Assembly (NCBI RefSeq): GCF_031880315.1
Contig: NZ_CP134771.1
Coordinates: 2,604,001 to 2,668,000, forward strand
DNA from: Pseudomonas baltica
GTDB lineage: Bacteria > Pseudomonadota > Gammaproteobacteria > Pseudomonadales > Pseudomonadaceae
Reading direction: 5' to 3'
Length of the DNA: 64,000 nt
Below, one piece after another: positions 1-9,145 of this stretch (positions within the stretch are counted from its first letter, which is position 1; the number at the start of each line of letters is the position of its first letter). The notes below the pieces were generated by a model that saw only the letters and a program-made list of their open reading frames with translations, was not told the origin of the DNA and ran no database searches. The translations under genes and the position numbers were made by a program.

Positions 1-57
1 CTGCAGGCTGCTAGGTACCGACTATTGATCGATCTTGATCGCCATGATGTGGCGCGC

Positions 58-279
58 TCAAGCACTCCCCCACATCAGCAGAGCAGCGATCGCGAACAAG
101 CCTACCGACACTGCCGTCGACGCCCGTCCTACCCACTGGATGGGCTGGCGGCAGTCATGCCACCAACTGTGGTCAGGCTGCGCCTGAGCGTGCAGTTCCA
201 TGAACATCGCCGTCAATCCCACCAAGGGAATCGCCAGCCCCAGCGCCAGATAGCGGGTCAAGGTGTAGGTCGTTTCCAT
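58..279 (-). CDS. small two-helix inner-membrane protein, unknown function
   Basis: A 73-residue protein starting METTYTLTRY. Residues about 8-30 and 52-70 are hydrophobic and should form two membrane helices; the link between them carries WWHDC and RQPIQW. The ATG at 279 is preferred over an in-frame GTG at 297 because an AGGGGA ribosome site lies 8 nt before it. I do not recognise a family. It stands alone near the window edge, so its neighbours say nothing about its role. Confidence 0.55.
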   Translation of the reverse strand: METTYTLTRYLALGLAIPLVGLTAMFMELHAQAQPDHSWWHDCRQPIQWVGRASTAVSVGLFAIAALLMWGSA

Positions 280-461
280 CGATTGCGTCCCCTGCACGTT
301 GTTGTGCTCTGGGGACTTAGTGCGAGGCTCGGGAGGAAAGTTTCCGGAGGCGACGAATGGTGGCCTGACGCGCTTGATCGGGTGACGCTAACGGGCAATC
401 CAACCGCACTCCTCCCCCCCAGCGCAGTCCCACTGTTTTTAGGACCTTCAAGGGTAGGCAG

Positions 462-656
462 ATGGCAATTTCAGTGAAGAAACTCAGCGGCGATGAAATC
501 CCGGAGCATCTGCGCGCACAGGACCCGACAGCCGACGTGGTTTTCCAGGTCGAGGGGGCAGATGGGCAAATCCATTATCGACATACGGATGTGGCAGCGG
601 CGGCGTTGGCGGTGGAGCTGAGCGAGCAGGAGAAGCACGACTCAGGCGGTGACTAG
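462..656 (+). CDS. small hypothetical protein, 64 aa
   Basis: A short acidic protein, MAISVKKLSGDEIPEHL, with no signal peptide or membrane segment. A purine-rich AAGGGTAGGCAG precedes the ATG. The composition (EVEGADGQIHYRHTD, then Ala/Glu-rich) reads like a real cytoplasmic polypeptide. No family is recognised. Its 3' end overlaps the end of the convergent gene by about 15 bp, a common arrangement for compact bacterial genes. Confidence 0.5.
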   Translation: MAISVKKLSGDEIPEHLRAQDPTADVVFQVEGADGQIHYRHTDVAAAALAVELSEQEKHDSGGD

Positions 657-905
657 CAACCAGGCTTCGACGACACGGTGGTCCAGGTCTTCCCAATCAG
701 CCATACCGATCACGCGGGTGGTATTGAGGCCACGCAGATAGCCTCTCAGTTGCTGCCCGGCCTCTTGTCGGGCTGCAGGTTCGGCCAGTTCGTCGTGCAG
801 GACACGTTCATATTGCTCGAGATACTCATCGACCCGATCACGGTATTCAGGCAAGACGGCTTCACGAATGCGGTCGAAGGTACGGCGTTTTTGCGGCGCG
901 TTCAC
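642..905 (-). CDS. hypothetical helical protein, 87 aa
   Basis: Reads MNAPQKRRTFDRIREAVLPEYRDRVDEYLEQYERVL and continues mostly helical and charged, so it is probably a small soluble protein. The start is GTG, with AGAGAGG a few bases before it. No known domain is recognised. It converges with the 64-aa gene and overlaps it slightly at the 3' ends. Confidence 0.5.
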   Translation of the reverse strand: MNAPQKRRTFDRIREAVLPEYRDRVDEYLEQYERVLHDELAEPAARQEAGQQLRGYLRGLNTTRVIGMADWEDLDHRVVEAWLLVTA

Positions 906-1020
906 ATTGGCCTCTCTTGGGTGGTGGCGGGAAGCTGGTCTGAGTGTAGAGCAACGATGGCCGCGTCCGAAAGAGGCTTGAATCTATAGCCGCTATTGGT
1001 CTTTGCAATACGCCTGCCCG

Positions 1021-2070
1021 TCAGCAGCTCTCCCGCTCTATCACCTCGCAACCCAGCAGATTCAAACGCCGCACCTCCCCTTCAAGCGCCAGCACGCCGA
1101 GGCTTTCCAGCACCCGGGTGGCCGCCAGCACGCCAATCTCCAGCGCCGGCGGCTTGAGGGTACTGAGGCTCGGCATCAGCATCTGCGCGAAGGGGAAATC
1201 ACCAAAGCCCAGAATCGCGCAATCGCCAGGAATGCTCAGACCCGCACGCTGCCCGGCCAGCAAGCCGCCGGCGGCGAGGTTGTCGTTGGCGAAGATGATG
1301 GCGTCCGGCGGCTCGGCACTGGCCATGAGTGCCTGCATCGCCTGCTTGCCGGCTTCGAGGGGAGGATTGGCGGCATCGGGGGTGAACACCTGGGGCGTCA
1401 AGCCGAACTCGGCCAGCGTCGCGGCGTACCCCTCGCTGCGCTCCACTGCACTGAGGTCGCCAGGGGCACTGTTGAGCACATAGGCGATACGCCGATAGCC
1501 CTTGGCATACAGGTAGCGCGCGCTCTGAACCCCGACTTCATGGTGGGAGAAGCCGATCTGTACCGGCGCGCGCTCGGGTTGATAGTCCCAGGTTTCGATC
1601 AACGGGATGTCGGCCTGGGCGAGCATCTTTTCCGTGGCGGGCGAATGAAAGTGTCCTGTCACCACCAAGGCCGCCGGCGACCAGCCTAGAAAGGCCCGCA
1701 CTGCGCTTTCTTCCTTGTCCTGATCGAAATAGCTCGAGGCCAGCAGCGTCTGGTAGCCATGGCGGCTCAGAGTATCGCTGAAGCCCTGCAGGGTATTGGC
1801 GAAGATCGGCCCGGAGATGTTGGGCACCACCATGCCGACGATACGCCCGCGCGCCGACGCCAGGCCACCCGCCACCAGATTGGGCACATAACCGAGCTCG
1901 GCTACCGCTGCGGCGATCTTCTCGCGTTGCTCGGGCGAGACCTGATCAGGCTGATTGAAGTAGCGCGAAATCATCATCGTCGACACCCCCAGATGCGCCG
2001 CCACGGCGGCCAGGGTAGTGCGCCCGGCCGAACGCCGCTTGCTGCGCGGCGGGCCTTTGGAATCGCTCAA
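1021..2070 (-). CDS. LacI/GalR-family transcriptional regulator
   Basis: A 349-aa LacI-family repressor. An N-terminal helix-turn-helix (TLAAVAAHLGVSTMMISRYFN, about residues 18-38) is followed by the hinge helix (GYVPNLVAGGLAS) and a periplasmic-binding-protein-like effector domain (IVGMVVPNISGPIFANTLQG onward). The longer frame opens at 2139, but a TTG at 2070 preceded by AGGAG with a 7-nt gap (2078-2082) is the better start; it gives MSDSKGPPRSKRR. The overall sequence resembles the gluconate-type GntR branch of the family. It is divergent from the TonB receptor, and a perfect palindrome in the shared intergenic region is its probable operator. The effector cannot be told from sequence. 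Confidence 0.9.
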   Translation of the reverse strand: MSDSKGPPRSKRRSAGRTTLAAVAAHLGVSTMMISRYFNQPDQVSPEQREKIAAAVAELGYVPNLVAGGLASARGRIVGMVVPNISGPIFANTLQGFSDTLSRHGYQTLLASSYFDQDKEESAVRAFLGWSPAALVVTGHFHSPATEKMLAQADIPLIETWDYQPERAPVQIGFSHHEVGVQSARYLYAKGYRRIAYVLNSAPGDLSAVERSEGYAATLAEFGLTPQVFTPDAANPPLEAGKQAMQALMASAEPPDAIIFANDNLAAGGLLAGQRAGLSIPGDCAILGFGDFPFAQMLMPSLSTLKPPALEIGVLAATRVLESLGVLALEGEVRRLNLLGCEVIERESC

Positions 2071-2158
2071 AGGGATGCTCCTGCGGTATTGAAAAAAGGC
2101 ATAAGAAGGTAATTTTTGATTATTTGACGATCTATCCAAGAGTTGATGATACTTGCAC

Positions 2159-2172
2159 CGTTAGCGCTAACG
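2159..2172. promoter_or_regulatory. LacI-family operator between regulator and TonB receptor
   Basis: CGTTAGCGCTAACG is a perfect 14-bp palindrome with the central CG step typical of LacI-family operators. It lies 89 bp outside the repressor start and 120 bp before the receptor start, so one repressor could control both directions. A weak sigma-70-like pair (TTGACG at 2124, TGATAC at 2147, 17-bp spacer) sits just upstream on the + strand, which would put the operator over the receptor's transcription start. That promoter is tentative; the palindrome is not. Confidence 0.75.
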
Positions 2173-2292
2173 AAGTGTTTTATCGCTTGCTACTCGCATG
2201 AGCGAATGCCGCCGAACACTCCATGCACTCTATCGCTGCAGCGGTCGCAGAACCGTAGCAGTTCGGCACTCACCCAAGCGAGCATCAAATCC

Positions 2293-4509
2293 ATGCATCA
2301 ACACTTCGGGGACACACTCAAACCCGCCCAGCTGGCCCAGGCCGTTGCCGCCGCGCTGACGCTGATCAGTCTGCCGGGCTACGGCACCGACAGCAGCGAC
2401 GGCCAGTCAGTATCACTGCAAGCCGTCACCGTGACCGCGACCCGCCGCGAGGAATCGCTGCAGAAAGTCCCGGTGGCCGTCACCGTGGTCGACGGCGAAC
2501 AGCTGGAACGCGACAACCGCACCGATATCGCCACCATCGCCCAGCAGATACCGACGTTGAATTTCCGAACCAACGCCTCTAACAAAGACACCTCGCTGTT
2601 CATTCGCGGCGTCGGCACCATCTCGACCTCGCCCGGCGTCGAACCGACCGTGGCGACCGTGGTCGACGGCGTCGTCTATGGTCGCCCCGGTCAGGCCACT
2701 CTCGACCTGCTCGACCTGGAGCGCATCGAAGTGCTGCGCGGCCCCCAAGGCACGCTGTTCGGCAAGAACGCTTCGGCCGGCGTGCTCAACGTCATCACCA
2801 AAGCGCCCAGCGCCGAAACCCACGGCTACATCGACCAGTCGTTCTACACCGGCACCGAAAGCCGCACGCGCTTCGGCATTGGCGGCACCTTGGTGCCCGA
2901 TGTGCTCAGGGGCTCGCTGACCGGCCTGGTGGGCAGCTACGACGGCAACGTCGACAACAAGGCCAACGGCCAGGAAGTCAACGGTTACAACCGCAAGGGC
3001 CTGCGCGGCAAGCTGGAGTTCACGCCCAACGAAGACATCAAGCTGACGCTGATCGGCGACTACATGCAAAACCACAGCGACGCGCCCAACGGCGTGATCA
3101 GCCAGTCGCTGACCCCGGCCTTCGCCAACGCCCTGTCGCCGGTGACCGCCAGCAACGGTAACCGCAATATCGTCAGCGACTACCGCAGCCACGTCGAGGA
3201 CACCAACAAGGGCCTGTCCGCCCAGCTCGACTGGAACCTGGGTGATTACACCCTGACCTCGATCACCGCCTGGCGCGGCTGGGACAACACTCAGTGGCAG
3301 GACGGCGACCGCCTGGCGACCATCAGCACAGCGTTCCCCGGCACCGAGGACAAGGGCGACCTGAGCTACGACCAGTATTCGCAAGAACTGCGTCTGGCAT
3401 CGCCCAAAGGGCAATTCCTCGAATACGTCGGCGGTCTGTTCTACATGCACGGCAAGGACGACGAGACGTACAGCCGCACGCTGCGCACCACCACGGCGGT
3501 CAACCGCGGCGTCGCCAACTACAGCACCACCAGCGACAGCTACTCGGCGTTCGGCGAGACCACGCTCAACTTCACCTCGCGGCTGCGCGGTATCGCCGGC
3601 CTGCGCTGGACCCACGACCAGCTCGAGTACGATCACCGCCGCGTGTCGACCTCGGCCACCACCGTCAGCGGCATTCAGCCGAGCACCAGCAGCTCCGGCT
3701 CGGTGGACGAAGACGGCTGGTCCGGGCGCCTGGGCGCGCAGTTCGATCTGACCGACACCGTCATGGCCTACCTGACCTACTCGCGCGGCTACAAGGGCCC
3801 GGCCTACAACGTGTTCTTCAATATGCAGCCGCGCGACACCGGCGCGCTCAAGCCCGAGACCTCGAACAACTGGGAGCTGGGCCTCAAGGCGACCAGCTTC
3901 GACAACCGCCTGACCACCAACCTGGCGGTGTTCCACAGCGAATACGACAACTACCAGGCCAACTTCTACGACACCGTTGCCGGCCAAGTGGTGACTCGCT
4001 TGATCAATGCCGGCAGCGTCAGTACCGAAGGCGTCGAGGCCGACTACGCATTGCAGGCCAGCCGCAACCTCAAACTCTCCGGCGCGCTGGCCTATACGCG
4101 CGCGCGCATCGACAGCTTCACTTGCCCGGCAGGCGCGGCGGCCTCGTGCAACGTCAACGGCAAGACCCTGCCCTTCAGCCCGGACTGGAAAAGCTACGTG
4201 CGCGCCGACTACAGCATCCCGCTGGACAACGGCCTGGATGTCGAGCTGAGCACCGATTACAACTGGCAGAGCGAAGTGCAGTACGACATCAGCCAGAACC
4301 CCGACACCAAACAGGGCGCCTATGGCATCTGGAATGCCAGCGTCGCCTTGGCCGATTACAACAACGGCTGGCGCGTGGCATTGTTGGCGAAGAACCTGAC
4401 CGACAAGTCCTATTCGCCGCTGCTGGCCAGTGGCACCGGGTATATCTACCGGGCGGTGGCGCGCGATGATCAGCGGTATTTCGGGGTGCAGTTGCGCAAG
4501 GATTTTTGA
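2293..4509 (+). CDS. TonB-dependent outer-membrane receptor
   Basis: A 738-aa TonB-dependent transporter. A hydrophobic leader (AQAVAAALTLISLPGYG) is followed by a TonB-box/plug start (LQAVTVTATRREESLQKVPVAVTVV), plug motifs (IRGVGT, VDGVVYGRPGQ, LRGPQGTLFGKNASAGVLNVITKAP) and a long beta-barrel ending in Phe (YFGVQLRKDF), as expected for outer-membrane insertion. The open frame extends up to 2143 across the operator, so the ATG at 2293 (MHQHFGDTLKP) is taken as the start. It heads a run of monooxygenase, aldo/keto reductase and sulfonate-binding genes, which suggests an organosulfur ligand rather than a siderophore. That ligand is an inference. Confidence 0.9.
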   Translation: MHQHFGDTLKPAQLAQAVAAALTLISLPGYGTDSSDGQSVSLQAVTVTATRREESLQKVPVAVTVVDGEQLERDNRTDIATIAQQIPTLNFRTNASNKDTSLFIRGVGTISTSPGVEPTVATVVDGVVYGRPGQATLDLLDLERIEVLRGPQGTLFGKNASAGVLNVITKAPSAETHGYIDQSFYTGTESRTRFGIGGTLVPDVLRGSLTGLVGSYDGNVDNKANGQEVNGYNRKGLRGKLEFTPNEDIKLTLIGDYMQNHSDAPNGVISQSLTPAFANALSPVTASNGNRNIVSDYRSHVEDTNKGLSAQLDWNLGDYTLTSITAWRGWDNTQWQDGDRLATISTAFPGTEDKGDLSYDQYSQELRLASPKGQFLEYVGGLFYMHGKDDETYSRTLRTTTAVNRGVANYSTTSDSYSAFGETTLNFTSRLRGIAGLRWTHDQLEYDHRRVSTSATTVSGIQPSTSSSGSVDEDGWSGRLGAQFDLTDTVMAYLTYSRGYKGPAYNVFFNMQPRDTGALKPETSNNWELGLKATSFDNRLTTNLAVFHSEYDNYQANFYDTVAGQVVTRLINAGSVSTEGVEADYALQASRNLKLSGALAYTRARIDSFTCPAGAAASCNVNGKTLPFSPDWKSYVRADYSIPLDNGLDVELSTDYNWQSEVQYDISQNPDTKQGAYGIWNASVALADYNNGWRVALLAKNLTDKSYSPLLASGTGYIYRAVARDDQRYFGVQLRKDF

Positions 4510-4547
4510 TGGGCTGAAGGCCAATAGGGAGATGTCGCCTGATCCGG

Positions 4548-4627
4548 CCTCTTCGCCGCCGAGCGCAACCTTGCTTCCACAAGATGTATTGGCGGATACC
4601 TGTGGGAGCATGGCTTGCCCGCGAAGA
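4548..4627. repeat. REP-like inverted pair
   Basis: Two facing half-elements lie between the receptor and the monooxygenase: CCTCTTCGCCGCCGAGCGC on the left, and GTGGGAGCATGGCTTGCCC on the right. The right half runs into the 5' extension of the next open frame, so the residues MPAKTPAATPHTYKDTA are repeat-derived and not part of the mature gene. Confidence 0.7.
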
Positions 4628-4665
4628 CGCCCGCCGCCACACCGCACACTTACAAGGACACCGCT

Positions 4666-5997
4666 ATGACCACCGCAACACGACAACTCAAGCTCGGCGC
4701 CTTCCTGATGGCCACCGGGCACCACGTCGCGGCCTGGCGGCACCGCGAGGTCCCGGCCAACGCCGGCCTGGACTTCAAGCACTACAAGCACCTGGCGCAA
4801 GTCGCCGAGGCGGCGAAGTTCGACGCGCTCTTCATCGCCGACAGCATCGCTGCCGCGACCGGCGACATCGCCAGCCACATGGCCCGCTCTGACTACTTCG
4901 AGCCCCTGACCCTGCTCTCGGCGCTGAGCGCCGTCACCGACCGCATCGGCCTGATCGCCACCGCGACCACCACCTACAACGAGCCCTACCACGTGGCGCG
5001 CAAGTTCGCGTCCCTGGACCACCTCTCCAGCGGCCGCGCAGGCTGGAACCTGGTAACTTCGGATGCCGCCGCCGAGGCCCTCAACTTCGGCCGCGACAGT
5101 CATGTCGGGCACGCCGAGCGCTACGCCAGGGCGCGGGAGTTTCATCAGGTGGTCACCGGCCTGTGGGACAGCTGGGAAGACGACGCTTTTATCCGCGACA
5201 AAGCCAGCGGCCAGTATTACGACCCGGCCAAGCTGCACGTGCTGGACCACCACGGCGAGCACTTCAAGGTCAGAGGTCCGCTCAACGTCGCCCGCGCGCC
5301 TCAAGGTCGGCCCGTCGTCGTGCAAGCCGGCTCTTCGCCCGTCGGCCTGGAACTGGCGGCCGAAACGGCCGAAGTGGTGTTCACCGCGCAAACGTCACTG
5401 GCGGCGGCGCAGGCGTTCTATCTCGATCTCAAAAGCCGCATGACGCGCTTCGGGCGTGATCCGGACGCGTTGAAAATCATGCCCGGCGCGTTCGTCGTCG
5501 TCGGCGACAGCACCGCCCAGGCGGTGGAAAAATTCGAGCAGTTCCAGGACCTCGTCGAACCCGAAGTCGGCGTCGCACTGCTTGGGCGCATGCTCGGCAA
5601 CTTCGATCTGTCCGCCTACCCGCTGGACCAACCGCTGCCCGATTTACCCCTCACCGACAGTGGCCAGCAAAGCCGCCAACAACTGCTGATCCAGCTGTCC
5701 CGTGATGAAAATCTCAGCCTCGCGCAACTGGGCCGCAAGATCGCCGGCGGCCGCGGTCACTACAGCCTGATCGGCACCGCCAGCGATATTGCCGACCAGA
5801 TGCAGGCCTGGTTCGAAGGCCGCGGCGCGGATGGCTTCAATATTCTGGTACCGCACCTGCCCGGCGGCCTTGAGGATGTCGCGCACCACGTCATTCCTGA
5901 ACTGCAGCGTCGCGGATTGTTCCGCCATGACTACACTGGCACCACGCTGCGCGACCATCTTGGCCTCGCGCGCCCTTCTTTCACTGCCCACAGGTAA
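4666..5997 (+). CDS. LLM-class flavin-dependent monooxygenase (NtaA/SnaA/DszA type)
   Basis: A 443-aa luciferase-like (beta/alpha)8-barrel enzyme of the NtaA/SnaA/DszA/SoxA subgroup, which uses FMNH2 supplied by a reductase to oxygenate sulfur or nitrogen compounds. Typical family stretches are LKLGAFLMATGHH at the N-terminus, FDALFIADS, FEPLTLLSALSAVTDRIGLIATATTTYNEPYHVARKFASLD, GRAGWNLVTS, and the C-terminal FEGRGADGFNILVPHLPGG. The ATG at 4666 has AAGGA 8 nt before it. A paralogue with the same landmarks lies at 30559-31935. Substrate unknown; the neighbouring SsuA-like gene points to organosulfur. Confidence 0.9.
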   Translation: MTTATRQLKLGAFLMATGHHVAAWRHREVPANAGLDFKHYKHLAQVAEAAKFDALFIADSIAAATGDIASHMARSDYFEPLTLLSALSAVTDRIGLIATATTTYNEPYHVARKFASLDHLSSGRAGWNLVTSDAAAEALNFGRDSHVGHAERYARAREFHQVVTGLWDSWEDDAFIRDKASGQYYDPAKLHVLDHHGEHFKVRGPLNVARAPQGRPVVVQAGSSPVGLELAAETAEVVFTAQTSLAAAQAFYLDLKSRMTRFGRDPDALKIMPGAFVVVGDSTAQAVEKFEQFQDLVEPEVGVALLGRMLGNFDLSAYPLDQPLPDLPLTDSGQQSRQQLLIQLSRDENLSLAQLGRKIAGGRGHYSLIGTASDIADQMQAWFEGRGADGFNILVPHLPGGLEDVAHHVIPELQRRGLFRHDYTGTTLRDHLGLARPSFTAHR

Positions 5998-6005
5998 ACC
6001 GCCCC

Positions 6006-7043
6006 ATGACCTATATCGCTGCCGAAAATCGCTACGAGAATATGCCCTACCGCGCCGTCGGCCGCAGCGGCCTTGTCCTGCCCGCGCTGTCGCTCGGCCT
6101 GTGGCATAACTTCGGCGACAGCACTCCCATCGACACTCAGCGTGCCATGCTGCGCACCGCCTTCGACCTGGGCATCAACCACTTCGACCTCGCCAACAAT
6201 TACGGCCCACCCTACGGCAGCGCCGAAACCAACTTCGGCCGCCTGCTGCAAGAAGACTTCAGCCAGTACCGCGACGAACTGATCATCTCCACCAAGGCCG
6301 GCTGGGACATGTGGCCCGGCCCCTATGGCCAGGGCGGCGGCTCGCGCAAATACGTGCTGGCGAGCCTCGATCAAAGCCTCAAGCGCCTGGGCCTCGATTA
6401 CGTCGACATCTTCTATTCGCACCGCTTCGACCCGCTTACCCCGCTGGAAGAAACCGCCAGCGCCCTGGCCACTGCCGTGCAGCAGGGCAAGGCGCTGTAC
6501 ATCGGTATTTCCTCGTACTCCGGCAGCAAGACCCGCGAAATCGCTGCGCTGCTGCGCGAGTGGAAAATTCCGTTGCTGATTCACCAGCCGGCCTACAACC
6601 TGCTCAACCGCTGGGTCGAAAAAGACCTGCTCGAAGCCACCGCAGACCTCGGCGCCGGGGTCATCGCCTTTACCGCCTTGGCGCAAGGCCTGCTGACCGA
6701 CAAATACCTCAACGGCACGCCCAGCGACGCGCGGGTCAACCGCCCCGGCGGCGGTTCGCTGCAAGCCAGCCACCTGTCCGACGCCAATCTCGCTCACGTG
6801 CGCGCCCTCAACGACATCGCCCAACGTCGCGGCCAAAGCCTGGCGCAAATGGCCCTGTCCTGGACCCTGCGCGACCCACGGGTGACCTCGGCGCTGATCG
6901 GCGCCAGCCGCCCGGAGCAGATCATCGAAAACGTCGCGGCCCTGAACAACCTGAGCTTCAGCGCCGAAGAGCTGGCTGAAATCGATCGTTTCGCCGTCGA
7001 GGGCGGCATCAATCTGTGGGAAAAACCTTCCAGCGCTGAGTAA
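6006..7043 (+). CDS. aldo/keto reductase (YghZ/Gpr-like)
   Basis: A 345-aa NADPH-dependent aldo/keto reductase of the L-glyceraldehyde-3-phosphate reductase (YghZ/MgrA) type. Visible landmarks are FDLANNYGPPYGSAE (catalytic Asp and Tyr), STKAGWDMWPGPYG (catalytic Lys), FYSHRFDP (catalytic His) and the cofactor-binding SALIGASRPEQIIENV near the C-terminus. It follows the monooxygenase by 8 nt, so the two are probably co-transcribed. It may reduce the carbonyl product left after C-S cleavage, an inference from position only. Confidence 0.9.
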   Translation: MTYIAAENRYENMPYRAVGRSGLVLPALSLGLWHNFGDSTPIDTQRAMLRTAFDLGINHFDLANNYGPPYGSAETNFGRLLQEDFSQYRDELIISTKAGWDMWPGPYGQGGGSRKYVLASLDQSLKRLGLDYVDIFYSHRFDPLTPLEETASALATAVQQGKALYIGISSYSGSKTREIAALLREWKIPLLIHQPAYNLLNRWVEKDLLEATADLGAGVIAFTALAQGLLTDKYLNGTPSDARVNRPGGGSLQASHLSDANLAHVRALNDIAQRRGQSLAQMALSWTLRDPRVTSALIGASRPEQIIENVAALNNLSFSAEELAEIDRFAVEGGINLWEKPSSAE

Positions 7044-7054
7044 GTGAGAGCGTC

Positions 7055-7984
7055 ATGAACATCGTCGTCAAAGCAGTTGCCAGCGTACTTGCGCTGGCCT
7101 TTACCCTCAGCGCCTGGGCGGCCGATCCGGCCACCCTGCGCATCGGTTATCAAAAGGGCTCGATCGCCCTGGTGCTGGCCAAGGAGCACGGCCTGCTGGA
7201 AAAGCGTTTCCCCAATACCCAGGTCAAATGGGTGGAATTCCCCGCCGGGCCACAGATGCTCGAGGCCCTGAACGTCGGCGCGCTCGACGTCGGCTCCACC
7301 GGCGATATTCCACCCCTGTTCGCCCAGGCCGCTGGGGCCGAACTGGTGTATATCGGCGCAGAACCCGCCAAGCCCCAGGCCGAAAACATCCTGGTGCGCA
7401 ACGACAGCCCGCTGCATGACGTGGCGGAGTTGAAGGGCAAGAAGGTCGCGTTCCAGAAAGGCTCAAGCTCCCACAACCTGGTACTGCGCGCGCTGAACAA
7501 GGCCGGGCTGAGCTACAAGGATATTCAGCCGGTGTACCTCACCCCCGCCGATGCCCGTGCGGCGTTCGAACAGGGCAGCGTGGACGCCTGGGCGATCTGG
7601 GATCCCTATGCGTCACTGGCGTTGAGCGAGGGGCATGCACGGCTGCTGGCCGATGGCACGGGGCTAGGGTTGTCCGGGCCGATCTACACGGCGCGCCGGG
7701 CTTATGCGCAGGACCATGGCGACTTCGTCCATGCATTGCTGGGCGAGTTGACCGCGGCCGAGGCGCTGACGCGCAGCCATCGGGACGAGAGCATCAAGGT
7801 GCTGACGCAGTCGATGGGATTGCCGCAGGGGATTATCGAGCGGTATATGGACAACCGCCCGCCTTCGCCGATCTTGCCGATCGACGATGGGGTGGTGAAG
7901 GCGCAGCAGGCGACGGCGGATCTGTTTTATGGGAACGGGTTGTTGCCGAAGAAGATTGTGGTGGGGGATGTGGTTTGGAAGTGA
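7055..7984 (+). CDS. SsuA-like sulfonate ABC transporter binding protein
   Basis: A 309-aa periplasmic binding protein of the SsuA/TauA/NrtA group. A Sec signal (MNIVVKAVASVLALAFTLSAWAA) is followed by the usual opening LRIGYQKGSIALVLAKEHGLLEKRF, the ligand-pocket stretch ALNVGALDVGSTGDIPPLFAQAAG, and VDAWAIWDPYASLA. It starts 11 nt after the reductase, so it is part of the same operon. No permease or ATPase follows, so it must use a transport channel encoded elsewhere. Codon use near the 3' end shifts to more G at third positions, without loss of frame. Confidence 0.9.
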   Translation: MNIVVKAVASVLALAFTLSAWAADPATLRIGYQKGSIALVLAKEHGLLEKRFPNTQVKWVEFPAGPQMLEALNVGALDVGSTGDIPPLFAQAAGAELVYIGAEPAKPQAENILVRNDSPLHDVAELKGKKVAFQKGSSSHNLVLRALNKAGLSYKDIQPVYLTPADARAAFEQGSVDAWAIWDPYASLALSEGHARLLADGTGLGLSGPIYTARRAYAQDHGDFVHALLGELTAAEALTRSHRDESIKVLTQSMGLPQGIIERYMDNRPPSPILPIDDGVVKAQQATADLFYGNGLLPKKIVVGDVVWK

Positions 7985-8027
7985 ATGCGAAAAACGCACC
8001 CCGCCACGCCGAGATTGAAGCTTCGTC

Positions 8028-8429
8028 TTACTGAATCACCTGCGTCAACGGCTTGCCCACCTCGGTGATATAGGTCGAAACGATTTCCGTCTCCTGCGGC
8101 CCGTTCTTGACGATATGCGGAGCATTGGCCGGCGTCTCGAAGGTGTCGCCAGCGTGCAGCACATGCTCCGGCTGGCCATCGATCGCCACTGTCACCGAGC
8201 CACGCACCACATAACCGGACTCCAATCCAGGATGGGTGTGATGCGGTGAATTAGCATTGGCCGGCAGCACGATGCGGATCACGTTGACTTCATAGCCGTT
8301 GGGATAGGCCACATGCTGCAGCGTCGTGCGCGAGCCCTTGGACGGCGCGCTGGCCGGTGTGGCGCAACCCGCCATGGCGGCGATGATTGCCAGGACAGCG
8401 CAGGCTTTGATGGTGCGACCCAGTTCCAT
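8028..8429 (-). CDS. cupin-domain lipoprotein
   Basis: A 133-aa exported cupin. The N-terminus is a lipoprotein signal with lipobox AAMAGC (cleavage before the Cys near residue 22). The single cupin barrel shows metal-ligand histidines in SPHHTHPGLESGYVVRG and a second motif, GDTFETPANAPH. Such proteins bind a metal and often act on or sense small carbonyl compounds; the substrate is not known here. It is transcribed toward the sulfur operon and ends 44 bp from it. Confidence 0.8.
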   Translation of the reverse strand: MELGRTIKACAVLAIIAAMAGCATPASAPSKGSRTTLQHVAYPNGYEVNVIRIVLPANANSPHHTHPGLESGYVVRGSVTVAIDGQPEHVLHAGDTFETPANAPHIVKNGPQETEIVSTYITEVGKPLTQVIQ

Positions 8430-8534
8430 GGTGTTCCTTTCTTTGATAATGGCCGAGAGAATCAGGCAGGATATCGCCTGGAATCATCATGGCAACAGCT
8501 TGTTACTTGTCGGTAGCAATCACAGGGAGGATCC

Positions 8535-9014
8535 ATGGCCAACAAAGAACACCACTACCAGGTTCACGTCATCTGGACCGGCAACCAAGGCACCGGAACC
8601 GCGACCTATCGCGGCTACAGCCGGGCGCATGAGATTCAGGCCCCAGGCAAGGCGACGATCGAAGGATCGTCCGACCCCAGCTTTCGTGGCGATCCGGCGC
8701 GCTGGAACCCGGAGGAATTGCTGCTGGCGTCGTTATCGGCGTGTCACAAGCTGTGGTACCTCGGGCTGTGTGCCGAGGCAGGCATTGTGGTGGTGGAATA
8801 TGAAGACCACGCCGAAGGCACGATGATTGAACAAAGCGATGGCGCCGGGCAGTTTACCTCGGTGGTATTGAAGCCCAAGGTGGTGCTGGCGCCGGGGGCG
8901 GATGTCGACAAGGCGAAGGCGCTGCATGGGGTGGCGCACGAGAAGTGCTTTATTGCGCGGTCGGTGAATTTTGCGGTGGGGCATGAGGCGCAGGTCATCA
9001 ACCAATACCCTTGA
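8535..9014 (+). CDS. OsmC-family protein
   Basis: A 159-aa OsmC/Ohr-fold protein. The two conserved Cys of the family sit in LASLSACHKLWYLGLC (about residue 77) and HEKCFIARSVNF (about residue 137), and the N-terminal half has WTGNQGTGTATYRGYSR. Members reduce organic hydroperoxides through this Cys pair. The gene is monocistronic, with AGGGAGG just before its ATG. Whether it has true hydroperoxidase activity or belongs to a less characterised subgroup cannot be told. Confidence 0.85.
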   Translation: MANKEHHYQVHVIWTGNQGTGTATYRGYSRAHEIQAPGKATIEGSSDPSFRGDPARWNPEELLLASLSACHKLWYLGLCAEAGIVVVEYEDHAEGTMIEQSDGAGQFTSVVLKPKVVLAPGADVDKAKALHGVAHEKCFIARSVNFAVGHEAQVINQYP

Positions 9015-9145
9015 TGCAGGGCGTTTCACCGCCCTCTACCAGCGTGCATCAGGAAGCCAGACAGTAAAACCTTATGATCGCGGACCCGCTGCCGGTACAT
9101 CCAGAAGTGGTTAAATACCGAAACGTATATTCAAGGACGATGTTG

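Noticed and set aside
2413..5391. 992-codon open frame on the minus strand opposite the TonB receptor and monooxygenase
   Set aside because: It is the antisense of two well-supported genes in high-G+C DNA; composition is Val/Gly/Arg/Ala-rich with no domain.
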